NCBI GenBank assembly: GCA_963707135.1
Contig: CAVPOY010000013.1
Location: 124,001 to 188,000 of the forward strand
Origin: JBGSTR01 sp963707135
GTDB taxonomy: Bacteria > Pseudomonadota > Gammaproteobacteria > Chromatiales > Chromatiaceae
Length of the DNA stretch: 64,000 nucleotides
Direction: 5' to 3'
In this document: one piece after another, positions 35,604 to 43,909 of the stretch
How positions within the stretch are numbered: position 1 is the first letter of the stretch
How the letters are laid out: the number at the start of each line of letters is the position of its first letter
Made by a program: the position numbers and the translations under genes
Notes under the pieces: generated by a model
The model's database searches: none
What the model was told of the DNA's origin: nothing
The model's input: only the letters and a program-made list of their open reading frames with translations

Positions 35604-37808
35604 TCAGCGCCGTCCCCGGCACAGGGCACTGCCGTTTCCGCTGCAGATGAGTCCGCCAGCAGCATCGTAAGCCGCGTAATAGTGGGGAATGATGCCCCGT
35701 CCTCCGCAGACGTACCAAAAGTCCCCGCGCCACTGATTCGGCCCGACCTTTTTCAGAGTGCAGTTGCGACACCCTCGGTTGGTTGAGGCCACCCGGGCGA
35801 CGCGCTTGTTTGCCGGCGGATCAATAGTGACAATGTGCCGAACCGAGTCGAGGTGGACCCCAGAAGGCGGCGAGATCACGAGGCTCCCGGAGCACTGACC
35901 CCGCATCGGAAACGAGCCGCTGCCTCTTGGGGTCTTGGGCGCTGGCGCGCCGGAGGCGGCGCCTTTCGAGGCGATGATGGGCGGGATCGGTGGCTTCGGC
36001 TTGGGCCGGCAGGGGCCCAACGCCTCGTCCAGGCGCTGCCGGACCGGCCGCAGCGACTTGGCGGTCTCGCGCTTGAGGTCGCGGCCCAGGGTCTTGAGCT
36101 TGGTACAGTCCTTGCCGGCCTCCGCCAGCAGGCGTTCGTAGCGCTCGACCCGGTCGCAATCGGCCAACCTGTCGTCGAGCGCGGCAAAGGCCTTCGCGAA
36201 TCGCGGATCGCCCCGATTATCCAGGCTCGAGGCCAATTCGCGGGCCTTGGCGCAATCGGCGCCGGCGATCCGGTCCTCCAGGTCGCTGGCCTGGCCGCAG
36301 ACCTCGAGCTCCCGCTGCAAACGGGTCCGGATATCCAGGAAGCGCAGGTTGTTGCGGTATTCGTCCAGGGCCTCGGTGAGTCCCTTGATCCTGGCGCAGT
36401 CGCCCTGTGCCTCCGCGAATCGCTGCTCCAGATCGGTGAGCACCGCGCACTGTTCCAGGGCGACGTCCAGGCGACGCGCCAGCGCGGCCAGCGGCTCGCG
36501 GTCCTTGTCGTGACGAGCCAGGGTCTCTTTCATCCCCGCCAGGACCAGACAGTCGCCCTGTGATTTCGCCAGCTCGCGCTCGAGGTGATCGGCGAGGTGG
36601 CAGCGTGCGATCTCCGCGTCAACGGCATCCTTGATTTCCCGCAGCGGTGCGCGGGAGACGTCGTGGTCCGCGAAATCCCGCGCCGCCTCGCGGGCGAGGT
36701 CGCGCAGCTGCACGCACTGCCCGGCGGCCGCGCTGACCCGGGGGGCGAGCTCAGCGGCGAGACGGCAGGCGGCAAGGGCCGAGTCCAGGGCGTGGAACAG
36801 GTCCTGGACGGGGTAGGACTGTCCGTCCAGTCGGCGGGCCTCCTCGTCGAGGGCGGCAACCGCGTCACAATCACCGGCCGCCGCGGCGAGGCGGTCCTGT
36901 AAACCCTGAACCTGCCGACAGGCCGCGAGACGCGCGTCCAGCTCCGACTTGAGCGACGTGAAGGGTTCGCGTCCGAGGTCGTACTGCGATAGCTCGTCGT
37001 CCAGGGCCGGGAGCAGGTCGCATTGCTCCGCCTCGGCGAGCCGCTGTGCGATCCCCGCCGCATCGTCGCAAATTCCCGCCTCGGTCAGCAGGGCCATGCG
37101 GATATCGGGATAGCGTTCGCCCTCCGGGTCGATTCGGTCAAGCCGGGTGGACAGCTCGACCAGGGGCACGGTCTCCCTGCACTGGTGCTCGAGTGCCGCT
37201 TCCAGTGCCTCCCGCAGACCCTGCTCGGTCCGCTGCTGGTACCAGAACCATCCGCCCGCCAGCAGGCCCGCGACCAGCGCCAGCCCGAGGACCGGAAGCA
37301 CCCAACGCGGCCATCGGCCCATCCTGCCGCCGGCACTGGTCGCGCCTGCCCCCGATCCCTCGCTCCTGATCCGGCCGGCCTCGGCGCTGCCCCAGGAGGT
37401 CAGGACCGGGGCGCCGGCGATCACATAGACCGACGAATCGCCGGGGTAGCGGATCGAGCGGCTCAGCAGATCGGCCGTGTCGGGATCGGCCGGTTCCTGG
37501 CGTCTCAGCTCTTCGGCGAGGCGGGACACGGCGCGCAGGTGGTCCTTCAGAAGCCGGCGCGCTTCCTCCTGCTCGGCGTCCGAGAGGTCCGAGAGCGGGA
37601 CCGGCTGGCCGGCCAGGTCGCTGTACCAGTTCACCGCGCCGGAGCCGACAGTTTCGGGCCGGGCGAAGACCGACGCCGTGGCGCTCGGCAGCTGCCGCCG
37701 CAAGACCTGTTGAATCTCCGCGAAACGCTGCCAGGGATGGGCCGCGTCCAACCAGTCCGCGCTCGAACCGGGGTATTCGAGTCTGGCAATACGCAGGGAG
37801 GGTGTCAT
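35604..37808 (-). CDS. SrfA-like N-terminal module, one membrane helix and eight paired-cysteine repeats (long paralogue)
   Basis: 734 residues. Residues 1-150 are the SrfA-type module (AVNWYSDLAGQPVPL, SSVYVIAGAPVLTSWG). A membrane helix lies at about 170-190 (WVLPVLGLALVAGLLAGGWFW). Residues about 205-620 hold eight repeats of roughly 52 residues, each with two cysteines about 37 apart (GDCDAVAALDEEARRL ... LDSALAAC). A lysine/proline linker leads to a C-terminal domain with CRNCTLKK, YVCGGRG and CSGNGSALC. The repeats should lie in the periplasm, and paired cysteines suggest disulfide-locked helical hairpins. It is a full-length paralogue of the protein at 24269-25780 and runs opposite to the srf operon, divergent from the vWA gene. 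Function unknown. Confidence 0.8.
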   Translation of the reverse strand: MTPSLRIARLEYPGSSADWLDAAHPWQRFAEIQQVLRRQLPSATASVFARPETVGSGAVNWYSDLAGQPVPLSDLSDAEQEEARRLLKDHLRAVSRLAEELRRQEPADPDTADLLSRSIRYPGDSSVYVIAGAPVLTSWGSAEAGRIRSEGSGAGATSAGGRMGRWPRWVLPVLGLALVAGLLAGGWFWYQQRTEQGLREALEAALEHQCRETVPLVELSTRLDRIDPEGERYPDIRMALLTEAGICDDAAGIAQRLAEAEQCDLLPALDDELSQYDLGREPFTSLKSELDARLAACRQVQGLQDRLAAAAGDCDAVAALDEEARRLDGQSYPVQDLFHALDSALAACRLAAELAPRVSAAAGQCVQLRDLAREAARDFADHDVSRAPLREIKDAVDAEIARCHLADHLERELAKSQGDCLVLAGMKETLARHDKDREPLAALARRLDVALEQCAVLTDLEQRFAEAQGDCARIKGLTEALDEYRNNLRFLDIRTRLQRELEVCGQASDLEDRIAGADCAKARELASSLDNRGDPRFAKAFAALDDRLADCDRVERYERLLAEAGKDCTKLKTLGRDLKRETAKSLRPVRQRLDEALGPCRPKPKPPIPPIIASKGAASGAPAPKTPRGSGSFPMRGQCSGSLVISPPSGVHLDSVRHIVTIDPPANKRVARVASTNRGCRNCTLKKVGPNQWRGDFWYVCGGRGIIPHYYAAYDAAGGLICSGNGSALCRGRR

Positions 37809-37843
37809 CGCGGGTCTCCTGCTCGGTCGCTGTTCCCGGATGC

Positions 37844-37849
37844 ATTCTA
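37844..37849 (-). promoter_or_regulatory. -10 box for the long paired-cysteine gene
   Basis: On the minus strand the sequence reads CTAGAATGCA, a TAGAAT -10 hexamer 36-41 bp before the ATG at 37808. No good -35 is seen. The same TAGAATGC string precedes three other genes in the window. Confidence 0.4.
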
Positions 37850-38032
37850 GCGCGTCGGCACGGCGCTACCGGCTCTGAACAAGGGTGCCTGTCAGCCCCG
37901 CGGCTGCCCGTCCGAAAGAGGCTCTCGACCGGGCGCCGCGACGGGACAATGCGCTCGGGACTGTGCGATCATCAGGCGAGAGACCCCGCCGAATCAATGG
38001 TCTCCTCTTGCATTGCGCGTGCTGTTGGGAAA

Positions 38033-40021
38033 ATGAAAGGAAAACCGATTCTCTGGATATTTGGCCTGCTGATCGTGCTGGCCGGCGCGTCCGCTCTCGC
38101 GGATGGGCGAGTGCCCTTGCTGCAGCCCGGCAAGAAGACCCTGTATCAGCGGGTACTGACACGCCCGGGCGCCGAGCTCGCCGGGCAGCCGGGCTCCGGA
38201 GCCGGGCCGGTTGTCGACGCCTTTTCGCGTTTCTACGTCTATACCGAAAGGGAGCAGGACGGGAAACGCTGGCTGGAGGTCGGCGTCGACACCAAGGGCG
38301 CTGTCAAGGGCTGGGTGCTCGCCGAGCAGACCGTGCCCTGGCTCCAGCAGATGGCCCTGGCCTTCACCAACCCCGGTGCCCAGCGGGAGCGCGCCCTGTT
38401 CTTCGACTCCTGGGATTCGCTGGACGCCCTGTTCGCGCTTCCGGACCCGGGCCCAGAGGTTCGGCCGCTCACCGAGCGCATCGCCACCGGTGGGCGTGAC
38501 CCGCGCGTGGTCGCCATCGAGCCCGATCGCTACATCGACATCAACAGCCAGTTCTACCTGCTCCCCATCCTCGATTTCCAGGAGGTCTACACCGACGCCG
38601 GTCATCTGATGCGCGGGCTCAAGGTCGCCTCGGTCACCGAATCAGCCGCGCAGCCGGCAGCCCCGGAGCCGCAGGAGAGCGTGGTACACCTCCGGAGCTT
38701 TCGCGCCGCGGTGGTGTTCGTGATCGACTCGACTATCTCGATGCAGCGCTACATCGACGAGGCGCGGGAAGCCGTTCAGCAGGTCTACGGGCGGATCAAG
38801 GGATCGGGGATCCTGGACCGGGTCTCCTTCGGGCTGGTCGCCTTTCGCGCCCCCAGCAAGGACCCGGAGACGGCCAAGCAGCTCGACTATGTGGCGCGGG
38901 TCTTCGTGGATCCGGCGGAGGTCGCCTCGGAGCTCGAATTCCTTGCCCGGGCGTCCGCGCTGAGCGAGGCCAAGGTGTCCACGGACCTGTTCGACGAGGA
39001 CCCCTACGCCGGGGTCGTGCGGGCTTTGGAGGAGATCCCCTGGAACCGCTTCGGTGCCCGCTATGCCGTGCTGATCACCGACGCGGGCGCCCTGGAGGGG
39101 AAGGAGTCCGAGACCGGCCTGCATGCCGAGCAGGTGCGATCCGAGGCCGCGGCCAAGGGGGTCGCGCTGGTCGTTCTGCACCTGAAGACACCCATGGGCA
39201 AGGCGGATCACGCCAAGGCCGAGGCCCAATACCGGACGCTGTCAAACAACGAGGCGATTCAGCGCTCGCTCTATTTTCCGGTGAAGGGAGGGGACGTGCG
39301 GAGCTTCGGTAAGTCGGTCGGCACCCTGGCCGATGTGGTGGTCGAGAACATCCAGGCCACGGCGCGCGGGGATCTCGCCGCGGGCAGCGCGCGGGCGGCC
39401 GAGAAGCCTTCCGAGGCCACCGGGCCACCGCAAGAGGATGCGGAGACCCGGCGCCTGCGCGAGGCCGCGAAGGCCCTCGGCCACGCGATGCAGCTGGCCT
39501 ACCTCGGAAAACAGGAGGGCACCCGCGCGCCGCTGGTCTTCGAGGGCTGGATCAGCGACAGGGACCTCGCCGACCCGACGGTGCGCACCGTCGACGAGCG
39601 GGTCCTGTTGTCCAAGGATCAGCTGAGCGACCTGCACGGGATCCTGAAGCAGATCGTCGACGCGGCCGACGCGGGCATGTTGGAGCCGGACGCCTTCTTC
39701 GACGGCCTGCGCTCCATTGCCGCCCAGTACGGGCGGGACCCGAGCCTCGCCACCAGCGCCCAGGCCACCAAGCTCGCCGACCTCGGGTTGCTCGGCGAGT
39801 ATCTGGACGGCCTGCCCTACAAGAGCGACGTCATGACCCTGGACCAGGACACCTGGTCGCGCTGGGGTACCCAGCGCCAGTTCGAGTTCGTCAGCCGGCT
39901 TAAGGGCAAGATCAGGCTCTACGAGCGCTACAACGCCGACTCCGACCGCTGGGTGAGCCTGGCGGAGGGCAGTCCCCCCGGCGAGCGCGTGTACCCGGTT
40001 CCGCTGCGCGATCTGCCCTGA
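38033..40021 (+). CDS. Exported von Willebrand factor A domain protein
   Basis: 662 residues with signal peptide MKGKPILWIFGLLIVLAGASALA. The N-terminal 210 residues are beta-rich (FSRFYVYTEREQDGKRWLEV, KGWVLAEQTVPW suggests an SH3-like domain). A vWA domain spans about 220-450: VVFVIDSTISMQRYIDEA, YAVLITDAGALEG. The MIDAS reads DSTIS rather than DxSxS, with Thr at the second position. The C-terminal third is helical. I prefer ATG 38033 because it opens the signal peptide directly. Periplasmic location is expected. It is divergent from the long paired-cysteine gene and 41 bp upstream of an ABC ATPase gene. It may bind a partner through the metal site; the partner is unknown. Confidence 0.83.
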   Translation: MKGKPILWIFGLLIVLAGASALADGRVPLLQPGKKTLYQRVLTRPGAELAGQPGSGAGPVVDAFSRFYVYTEREQDGKRWLEVGVDTKGAVKGWVLAEQTVPWLQQMALAFTNPGAQRERALFFDSWDSLDALFALPDPGPEVRPLTERIATGGRDPRVVAIEPDRYIDINSQFYLLPILDFQEVYTDAGHLMRGLKVASVTESAAQPAAPEPQESVVHLRSFRAAVVFVIDSTISMQRYIDEAREAVQQVYGRIKGSGILDRVSFGLVAFRAPSKDPETAKQLDYVARVFVDPAEVASELEFLARASALSEAKVSTDLFDEDPYAGVVRALEEIPWNRFGARYAVLITDAGALEGKESETGLHAEQVRSEAAAKGVALVVLHLKTPMGKADHAKAEAQYRTLSNNEAIQRSLYFPVKGGDVRSFGKSVGTLADVVVENIQATARGDLAAGSARAAEKPSEATGPPQEDAETRRLREAAKALGHAMQLAYLGKQEGTRAPLVFEGWISDRDLADPTVRTVDERVLLSKDQLSDLHGILKQIVDAADAGMLEPDAFFDGLRSIAAQYGRDPSLATSAQATKLADLGLLGEYLDGLPYKSDVMTLDQDTWSRWGTQRQFEFVSRLKGKIRLYERYNADSDRWVSLAEGSPPGERVYPVPLRDLP

Positions 40022-40062
40022 TGGCGCGTGCCGCGAACGGCGCGCGGCCCTGAGCCCCAGTC

Positions 40063-40785
40063 ATGTCGACGCTGCTCGAGATCACCGGGCTGGGCTACCG
40101 GCGGGGACAGGGACCGCAGTCCTTCAGCGTGTTGCTGCCCCGCCTGATACTCGCCCGGGGGGAGACCCTGGCCCTGACCGGCGAGAGCGGCAGCGGCAAG
40201 AGCACCCTGCTTGAGCTGCTGGGGCTGGTCGCGGCGCCGCTGCCCGGCGCCGGGTTCCTCTGGCACCTCGCGGATAGCGAGCCGGTGGACATCGCGGCCC
40301 TTTGGCGGGCAAACGCCCAGCCGGCCTTGGCGCGGCTGCGCGCGGGGTCGATCGGCTTCGTCCTGCAGACCGGTGGTCTGCTGCCCTTCCTAACCGTCTG
40401 GGAGAACCTCAACATCAACCGGCGCCTTCTCGGGATGCCCGAGGACGACGACAGCGTGCGGGAGCTGATAGCCGCTCTGGAGATAGGACGCCTGCTCGGC
40501 AAGCGGCCTGGACAGCTCTCGGTCGGCCAGCAGCAGCGGGCGTCGATCGGCCGGGCCCTGGCGCACGGACCGGCCCTGCTCCTGGCGGACGAGCCCTCGT
40601 CGGCGCTGGACCCGCGCCTCTCGGACAAGGTGCTTGGACTGCTGCGTGAGCTGGCGGTCGGCCTGGGTACCGCGGTAGTGATCGCGACCCACGAACAGCG
40701 CCGGGTGCGGGAGCTGAGTCTGCGGGAGATAAGGGCCAGACCCTGGGACGAGCCCGACCGGCTCGGGTCCCGCTTCGAGGATTGA
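40063..40785 (+). CDS. ABC transporter ATP-binding protein without adjacent permease
   Basis: 240 residues with Walker A GESGSGKST, Q-loop FVLQTGGLLPFL, signature LSVGQQQRASIGRAL, Walker B LLLADEPSSALD and the switch His in IATHE. It belongs to the MacB/LolD/FtsE-like subgroup that powers FtsX-type permeases. No permease gene follows: 300 bp downstream comes a lower-GC sensor kinase gene, so a permease may have been lost at the insertion, or the ATPase works with a permease encoded elsewhere. It is in an apparent operon with the vWA gene. Confidence 0.88.
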   Translation: MSTLLEITGLGYRRGQGPQSFSVLLPRLILARGETLALTGESGSGKSTLLELLGLVAAPLPGAGFLWHLADSEPVDIAALWRANAQPALARLRAGSIGFVLQTGGLLPFLTVWENLNINRRLLGMPEDDDSVRELIAALEIGRLLGKRPGQLSVGQQQRASIGRALAHGPALLLADEPSSALDPRLSDKVLGLLRELAVGLGTAVVIATHEQRRVRELSLREIRARPWDEPDRLGSRFED

Positions 40786-41094
40786 ATCGCCCGGCCACGC
40801 GCCAGGACGCCGCAGGCGTCCCCCGTCGTTGCCGGAGTGGTCGCACCTCCGCTCGTCGTAGCGTCGGCCAGGGGCGTCTCGACGAACTACTCACTCGCGA
40901 TGACCCGATCAGCGGCCGTCGTGTTCGGCGTCCGCGGCCGCACACACTGGAGCGGCTCTGGCCGGCCCAGAGCTGCCATGACAACGCCCCCTTTTCGTTG
41001 GATATCGTAAGCTTCGTTGACAACCTCGAAGGCTTCAAGTTGGAGCGCATTGGTAGGATGTCGCCTACCCAGCGAATCGGCAACGTAGAAATCC
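40786..41094. other. Intergenic stretch at the left edge of a lower-GC island
   Basis: A perfect 7-bp hairpin (GGACGCC at 40805-40811, loop GCA, GGCGTCC at 40815-40821) lies just after the ABC ATPase stop; it has no T-run, so terminator function is doubtful. From about 40975 the GC content drops visibly and continues so through the kinase gene. No gene seen. Confidence 0.4.
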
Positions 41095-42690
41095 ATGGCC
41101 CTGAAAACATTCCGTTTTTATTTTGTTCGTACGCTTTCGATCACTTTGGGGCTAATCTTCATTGTTGAAGCCATGATCATGGCGATTCTATGGCGAATGC
41201 AGATATCCAGATCTCCCACTGTAGAGATGCTGGCCGACGCCATGTCTTTATCTATTATCGGCTTACCGATCGTAATTTTTTTACTGGCCTATCAGCCCGT
41301 AAGTAACTACTTCTCCGAACGAAAGCAGATGGGGGGAGCGTTGCGCAAGGCTCGGAAAGAATTTGAGGCGCGGGCGAATGAACGGACCGAAAAACTAACT
41401 AGCACTATTGACTCGCTGAGTGCTGAGGTGGCCGAGCGTAAGCAGTTGGAAGATGCGCTCAGAGAAAGCGAGTCGAAGCTACGCGGCCTCTACGAACTGT
41501 CGCCACTCGGTATTGCGTTGACAGACATGAATGGGCGTTATGTGGAGTTCAACGAGTCGTTTCAGCGCATCTGCGGCTATTCCGAGAAGGAGTTGAAGGC
41601 GCTTGATTACTGGACGTTGACGCCGAAGAGGTACGAAGCTGAAGAGGCGCGACAATTGGAATCCCTCGCCAGCGTTGGCCACTATGGCCCCTACGAAAAA
41701 GAATACGTTCGTCGCGATGGTACTCTCGTGCCTCTTCGTCTAAACGGCGTACTTGTGACAGATCGCAATGGTGAGCATTTTATTTGGTCAATTGTCGAGG
41801 ACATCACGGAGCACCGGCAGGCCCAGCAGGCATTGCACAGAGCGCGAGACGAGCTGGAACTACGGGTTCGAGAACGGACTACCGAGCTCATTGATCTCAA
41901 TAGTGAACTTTCAAAGGAAGTTGCTGAACGTCGACGAGCCGAGCGCGAGCTGCAGGAGTTCAACGAGACGCTGGAAGAACGTGTTGCGCAGCGCGCCGCG
42001 GAGGCAAAGCGGCGTGCCCAAGAGTTGGAACAGTTCGCTTACGTGACGGCACACGACCTCAAAGCGCCGCTTAGGGGAATCTCGAACCTCGCGGATTGGC
42101 TCCAAGAGGACCTGGCGGGGAAGCTTGGCAAGGATACTGTCGAACAGTTTCTGCTCTTACAGGATCGCGTGAAGCGCATGCAGACGCTGATTGAAGGATT
42201 GCTGGAATATTCGAGAGTTGGAAGGATTTGCGGAACTGCGGAAATGGTTGATACCGGAGAATTGCTTGAGGAGACCTTGGAGATGCTGTCTTTACCGGCA
42301 ACCGTTGTCGTCGAAATCGCACCTGCAATGCCTATGCTGCACACCGACCGACTGCAGCTTGGACAGGTGTTCGCGAATCTGGTTGGTAATGCTTTCAAAC
42401 ATCACGCCGGCGCTCGACCTCACATTTGGGTGACTGCGCGGGAGGCGGGGGAATATTATGAGTTCTCAGTGGCCGACGACGGTCCTGGGATTGCCTCTCA
42501 ATACCACGATAAGGTGTTCATGATGTTTCAAACCCTTAAGGTGAAGGATGTAGGAAACGATAGCGGGATAGGTCTGGCTTTGGTAAAAAAAATCGTGGAG
42601 GAGCAAGGCGGTACGGTGGCGCTCGATTCGGAAGAAGGCAAGGGCAGCACTTTCCGGTTTACGTGGCCAAAATCTTGCGTCGCTGCATGA
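41095..42690 (+). CDS. Orphan membrane PAS-domain sensor histidine kinase
   Basis: 531 residues. Two N-terminal membrane helices (about 12-32 and 48-70), a coiled coil, and a PAS domain at about 125-245 (LYELSPLGIALTDMNGRY, then WSIVEDITEHRQAQ) lead to a second long coiled coil, a HisKA dimerisation domain with the phospho-acceptor His in FAYVTAHDLKAPLRGI, and a HATPase domain (LVGNAFKHH N-box, VADDGPGIA G1 box, DSGIGLALVKKIVEEQGG G2 box). Composition is clearly more AT-rich than all neighbours, which indicates transfer. No response regulator gene is adjacent. It sits between the ABC ATPase and the MoxR operon and is probably an insertion not functionally tied to either. Confidence 0.9.
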   Translation: MALKTFRFYFVRTLSITLGLIFIVEAMIMAILWRMQISRSPTVEMLADAMSLSIIGLPIVIFLLAYQPVSNYFSERKQMGGALRKARKEFEARANERTEKLTSTIDSLSAEVAERKQLEDALRESESKLRGLYELSPLGIALTDMNGRYVEFNESFQRICGYSEKELKALDYWTLTPKRYEAEEARQLESLASVGHYGPYEKEYVRRDGTLVPLRLNGVLVTDRNGEHFIWSIVEDITEHRQAQQALHRARDELELRVRERTTELIDLNSELSKEVAERRRAERELQEFNETLEERVAQRAAEAKRRAQELEQFAYVTAHDLKAPLRGISNLADWLQEDLAGKLGKDTVEQFLLLQDRVKRMQTLIEGLLEYSRVGRICGTAEMVDTGELLEETLEMLSLPATVVVEIAPAMPMLHTDRLQLGQVFANLVGNAFKHHAGARPHIWVTAREAGEYYEFSVADDGPGIASQYHDKVFMMFQTLKVKDVGNDSGIGLALVKKIVEEQGGTVALDSEEGKGSTFRFTWPKSCVAA

Positions 42691-42825
42691 TAAGCAGAGT
42701 GGGTCAAGGTGCGGTTGCGGTCGGTCTTCCGGTGCACGACCTCCAAGAGGCCGTTTGGGTGTTTCCGATACGTATGTGGGTCAAACCTTGACGACCTGTA
42801 ACGGCGCGGATCGGGCCCGTTTCGG

Positions 42826-42831
42826 TAGAAT
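42826..42831 (+). promoter_or_regulatory. -10 box for the MoxR-Bat operon
   Basis: GGTAGAATGCCCGG contains TAGAAT at 42826-42831, 54 bp before the MoxR start. A TTGACG at 42789 is too far (31 bp) to be its -35. The same TAGAATGC context occurs upstream of three other genes. Confidence 0.4.
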
Positions 42832-42884
42832 GCCCGGACGATGACGCGGGCTCTCTGGCTTGCGGTCTGTGCGGGAGCAAGAGT

Positions 42885-43904
42885 TTGGACGAGACACCGA
42901 TCGAGCATCAGCCGGAAACGATCGCCGGCGCGTCGGGTGCGGAGGCGCTGGCCGGACAGTTCGCCGCGCTGCGCGAGCAGATAGGCCGCAGCATTCTCGG
43001 CCAGTGGACGCTGATCGAGCGCCTGCTGATCGCGCTGCTCGCCGACGGGCATCTGCTGGTAGAGGGGGCCCCTGGGCTTGCGAAGACCAAGGCCGTGAAG
43101 CAGCTCGCCGACGGGCTCGAGGGGGACTTCCACCGCATCCAGTTCACGCCGGACCTGCTTCCGGCCGACCTGACCGGTACCGAGATCTACCGCCCGAACG
43201 ACGGCAGCTTCCGGTTCGACCGGGGGCCCGTGTTTCACAATCTGCTGCTCGCCGACGAGGTCAACCGGGCCCCGGCGAAGGTCCAGTCGGCGCTGCTCGA
43301 GGCCATGGGCGAGCGCCAGGTGACCGTGGGCCGCGAGACTTACCCGCTGCCCCGTCTGTTCCTGGTGATGGCCACCCAGAACCCGATCGAGCAGGAGGGG
43401 ACCTACCCGCTGCCGGAGGCCCAGCTCGACCGTTTCCTGATGCACGTCCGGGTCGACTATCCCGACCTAAAGACGGAACGGGAGATTCTGCGCCTGAACC
43501 GGGAGGAGGCGCGCCGGGACGCCTCGGAAACCCCGGCGATCCAGGTGAGCCAGGCCAGCGTGTTTGCCGCGCGGCGGTTGATACTGGGGCTCTATATGGC
43601 CCCGGAGGTCGAGGACTACCTGGTCCACCTGGTGATGGCGACGCGCCGTCCCGAGGACTATTCGCACGACCTTGGCGGCTGGCTGCGCTTCGGCGCCAGC
43701 CCGCGCGCAACCCTGGCGCTGGACCGCTGCTCTCGGGCGCTGGCCTGGCTCGACGGTCGAGACTATGTCTCGCCGGAGGACGTCCAGGCCGTCGCGCCGG
43801 ACGTTCTGCGTCACCGGGTGCTGCTCTCCTACGAGTCCGAGGCGGAGGGCAGACGGCCGGACGATTTTGTTGACGCGCTGCTGGCGCGGGTCCCGGCGCC
43901 CTGA
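42885..43904 (+). CDS. MoxR-family AAA+ ATPase
   Basis: 339 residues, TTG start after GGGAGCAAGAG. MoxR hallmarks are present: Walker A VEGAPGLAKTKAVKQLA, the pore-loop region TPDLLPADLTGTEIY, Walker B LLLADEVNRAPAKVQSALLEAM, and sensor-1 FLVMATQNPIEQEGTYPLPEAQLDRF. MoxR ATPases are cytosolic chaperone-like motors that work with vWA proteins to insert metals or activate complexes. The gene heads a tightly coupled operon encoding DUF58, DUF4381, two vWA (BatA, BatB/C-like) and BatD proteins, the classical Bat layout. Its adjacency to the srf genes suggests that the two sets work together, but the kinase insertion separates them here. Confidence 0.92.
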   Translation: MDETPIEHQPETIAGASGAEALAGQFAALREQIGRSILGQWTLIERLLIALLADGHLLVEGAPGLAKTKAVKQLADGLEGDFHRIQFTPDLLPADLTGTEIYRPNDGSFRFDRGPVFHNLLLADEVNRAPAKVQSALLEAMGERQVTVGRETYPLPRLFLVMATQNPIEQEGTYPLPEAQLDRFLMHVRVDYPDLKTEREILRLNREEARRDASETPAIQVSQASVFAARRLILGLYMAPEVEDYLVHLVMATRRPEDYSHDLGGWLRFGASPRATLALDRCSRALAWLDGRDYVSPEDVQAVAPDVLRHRVLLSYESEAEGRRPDDFVDALLARVPAP

Positions 43905-43909
43905 GGCCG

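Noticed and set aside
40805..40821. Hairpin after the ABC ATPase gene as a terminator
   Set aside because: The stem is only 7 bp and no T-run follows, so terminator function is unsupported.
40887..41096. A 69-codon minus-strand frame left of the sensor kinase
   Set aside because: It has no family resemblance or ribosome-binding site and overlaps the probable leader of the kinase gene.
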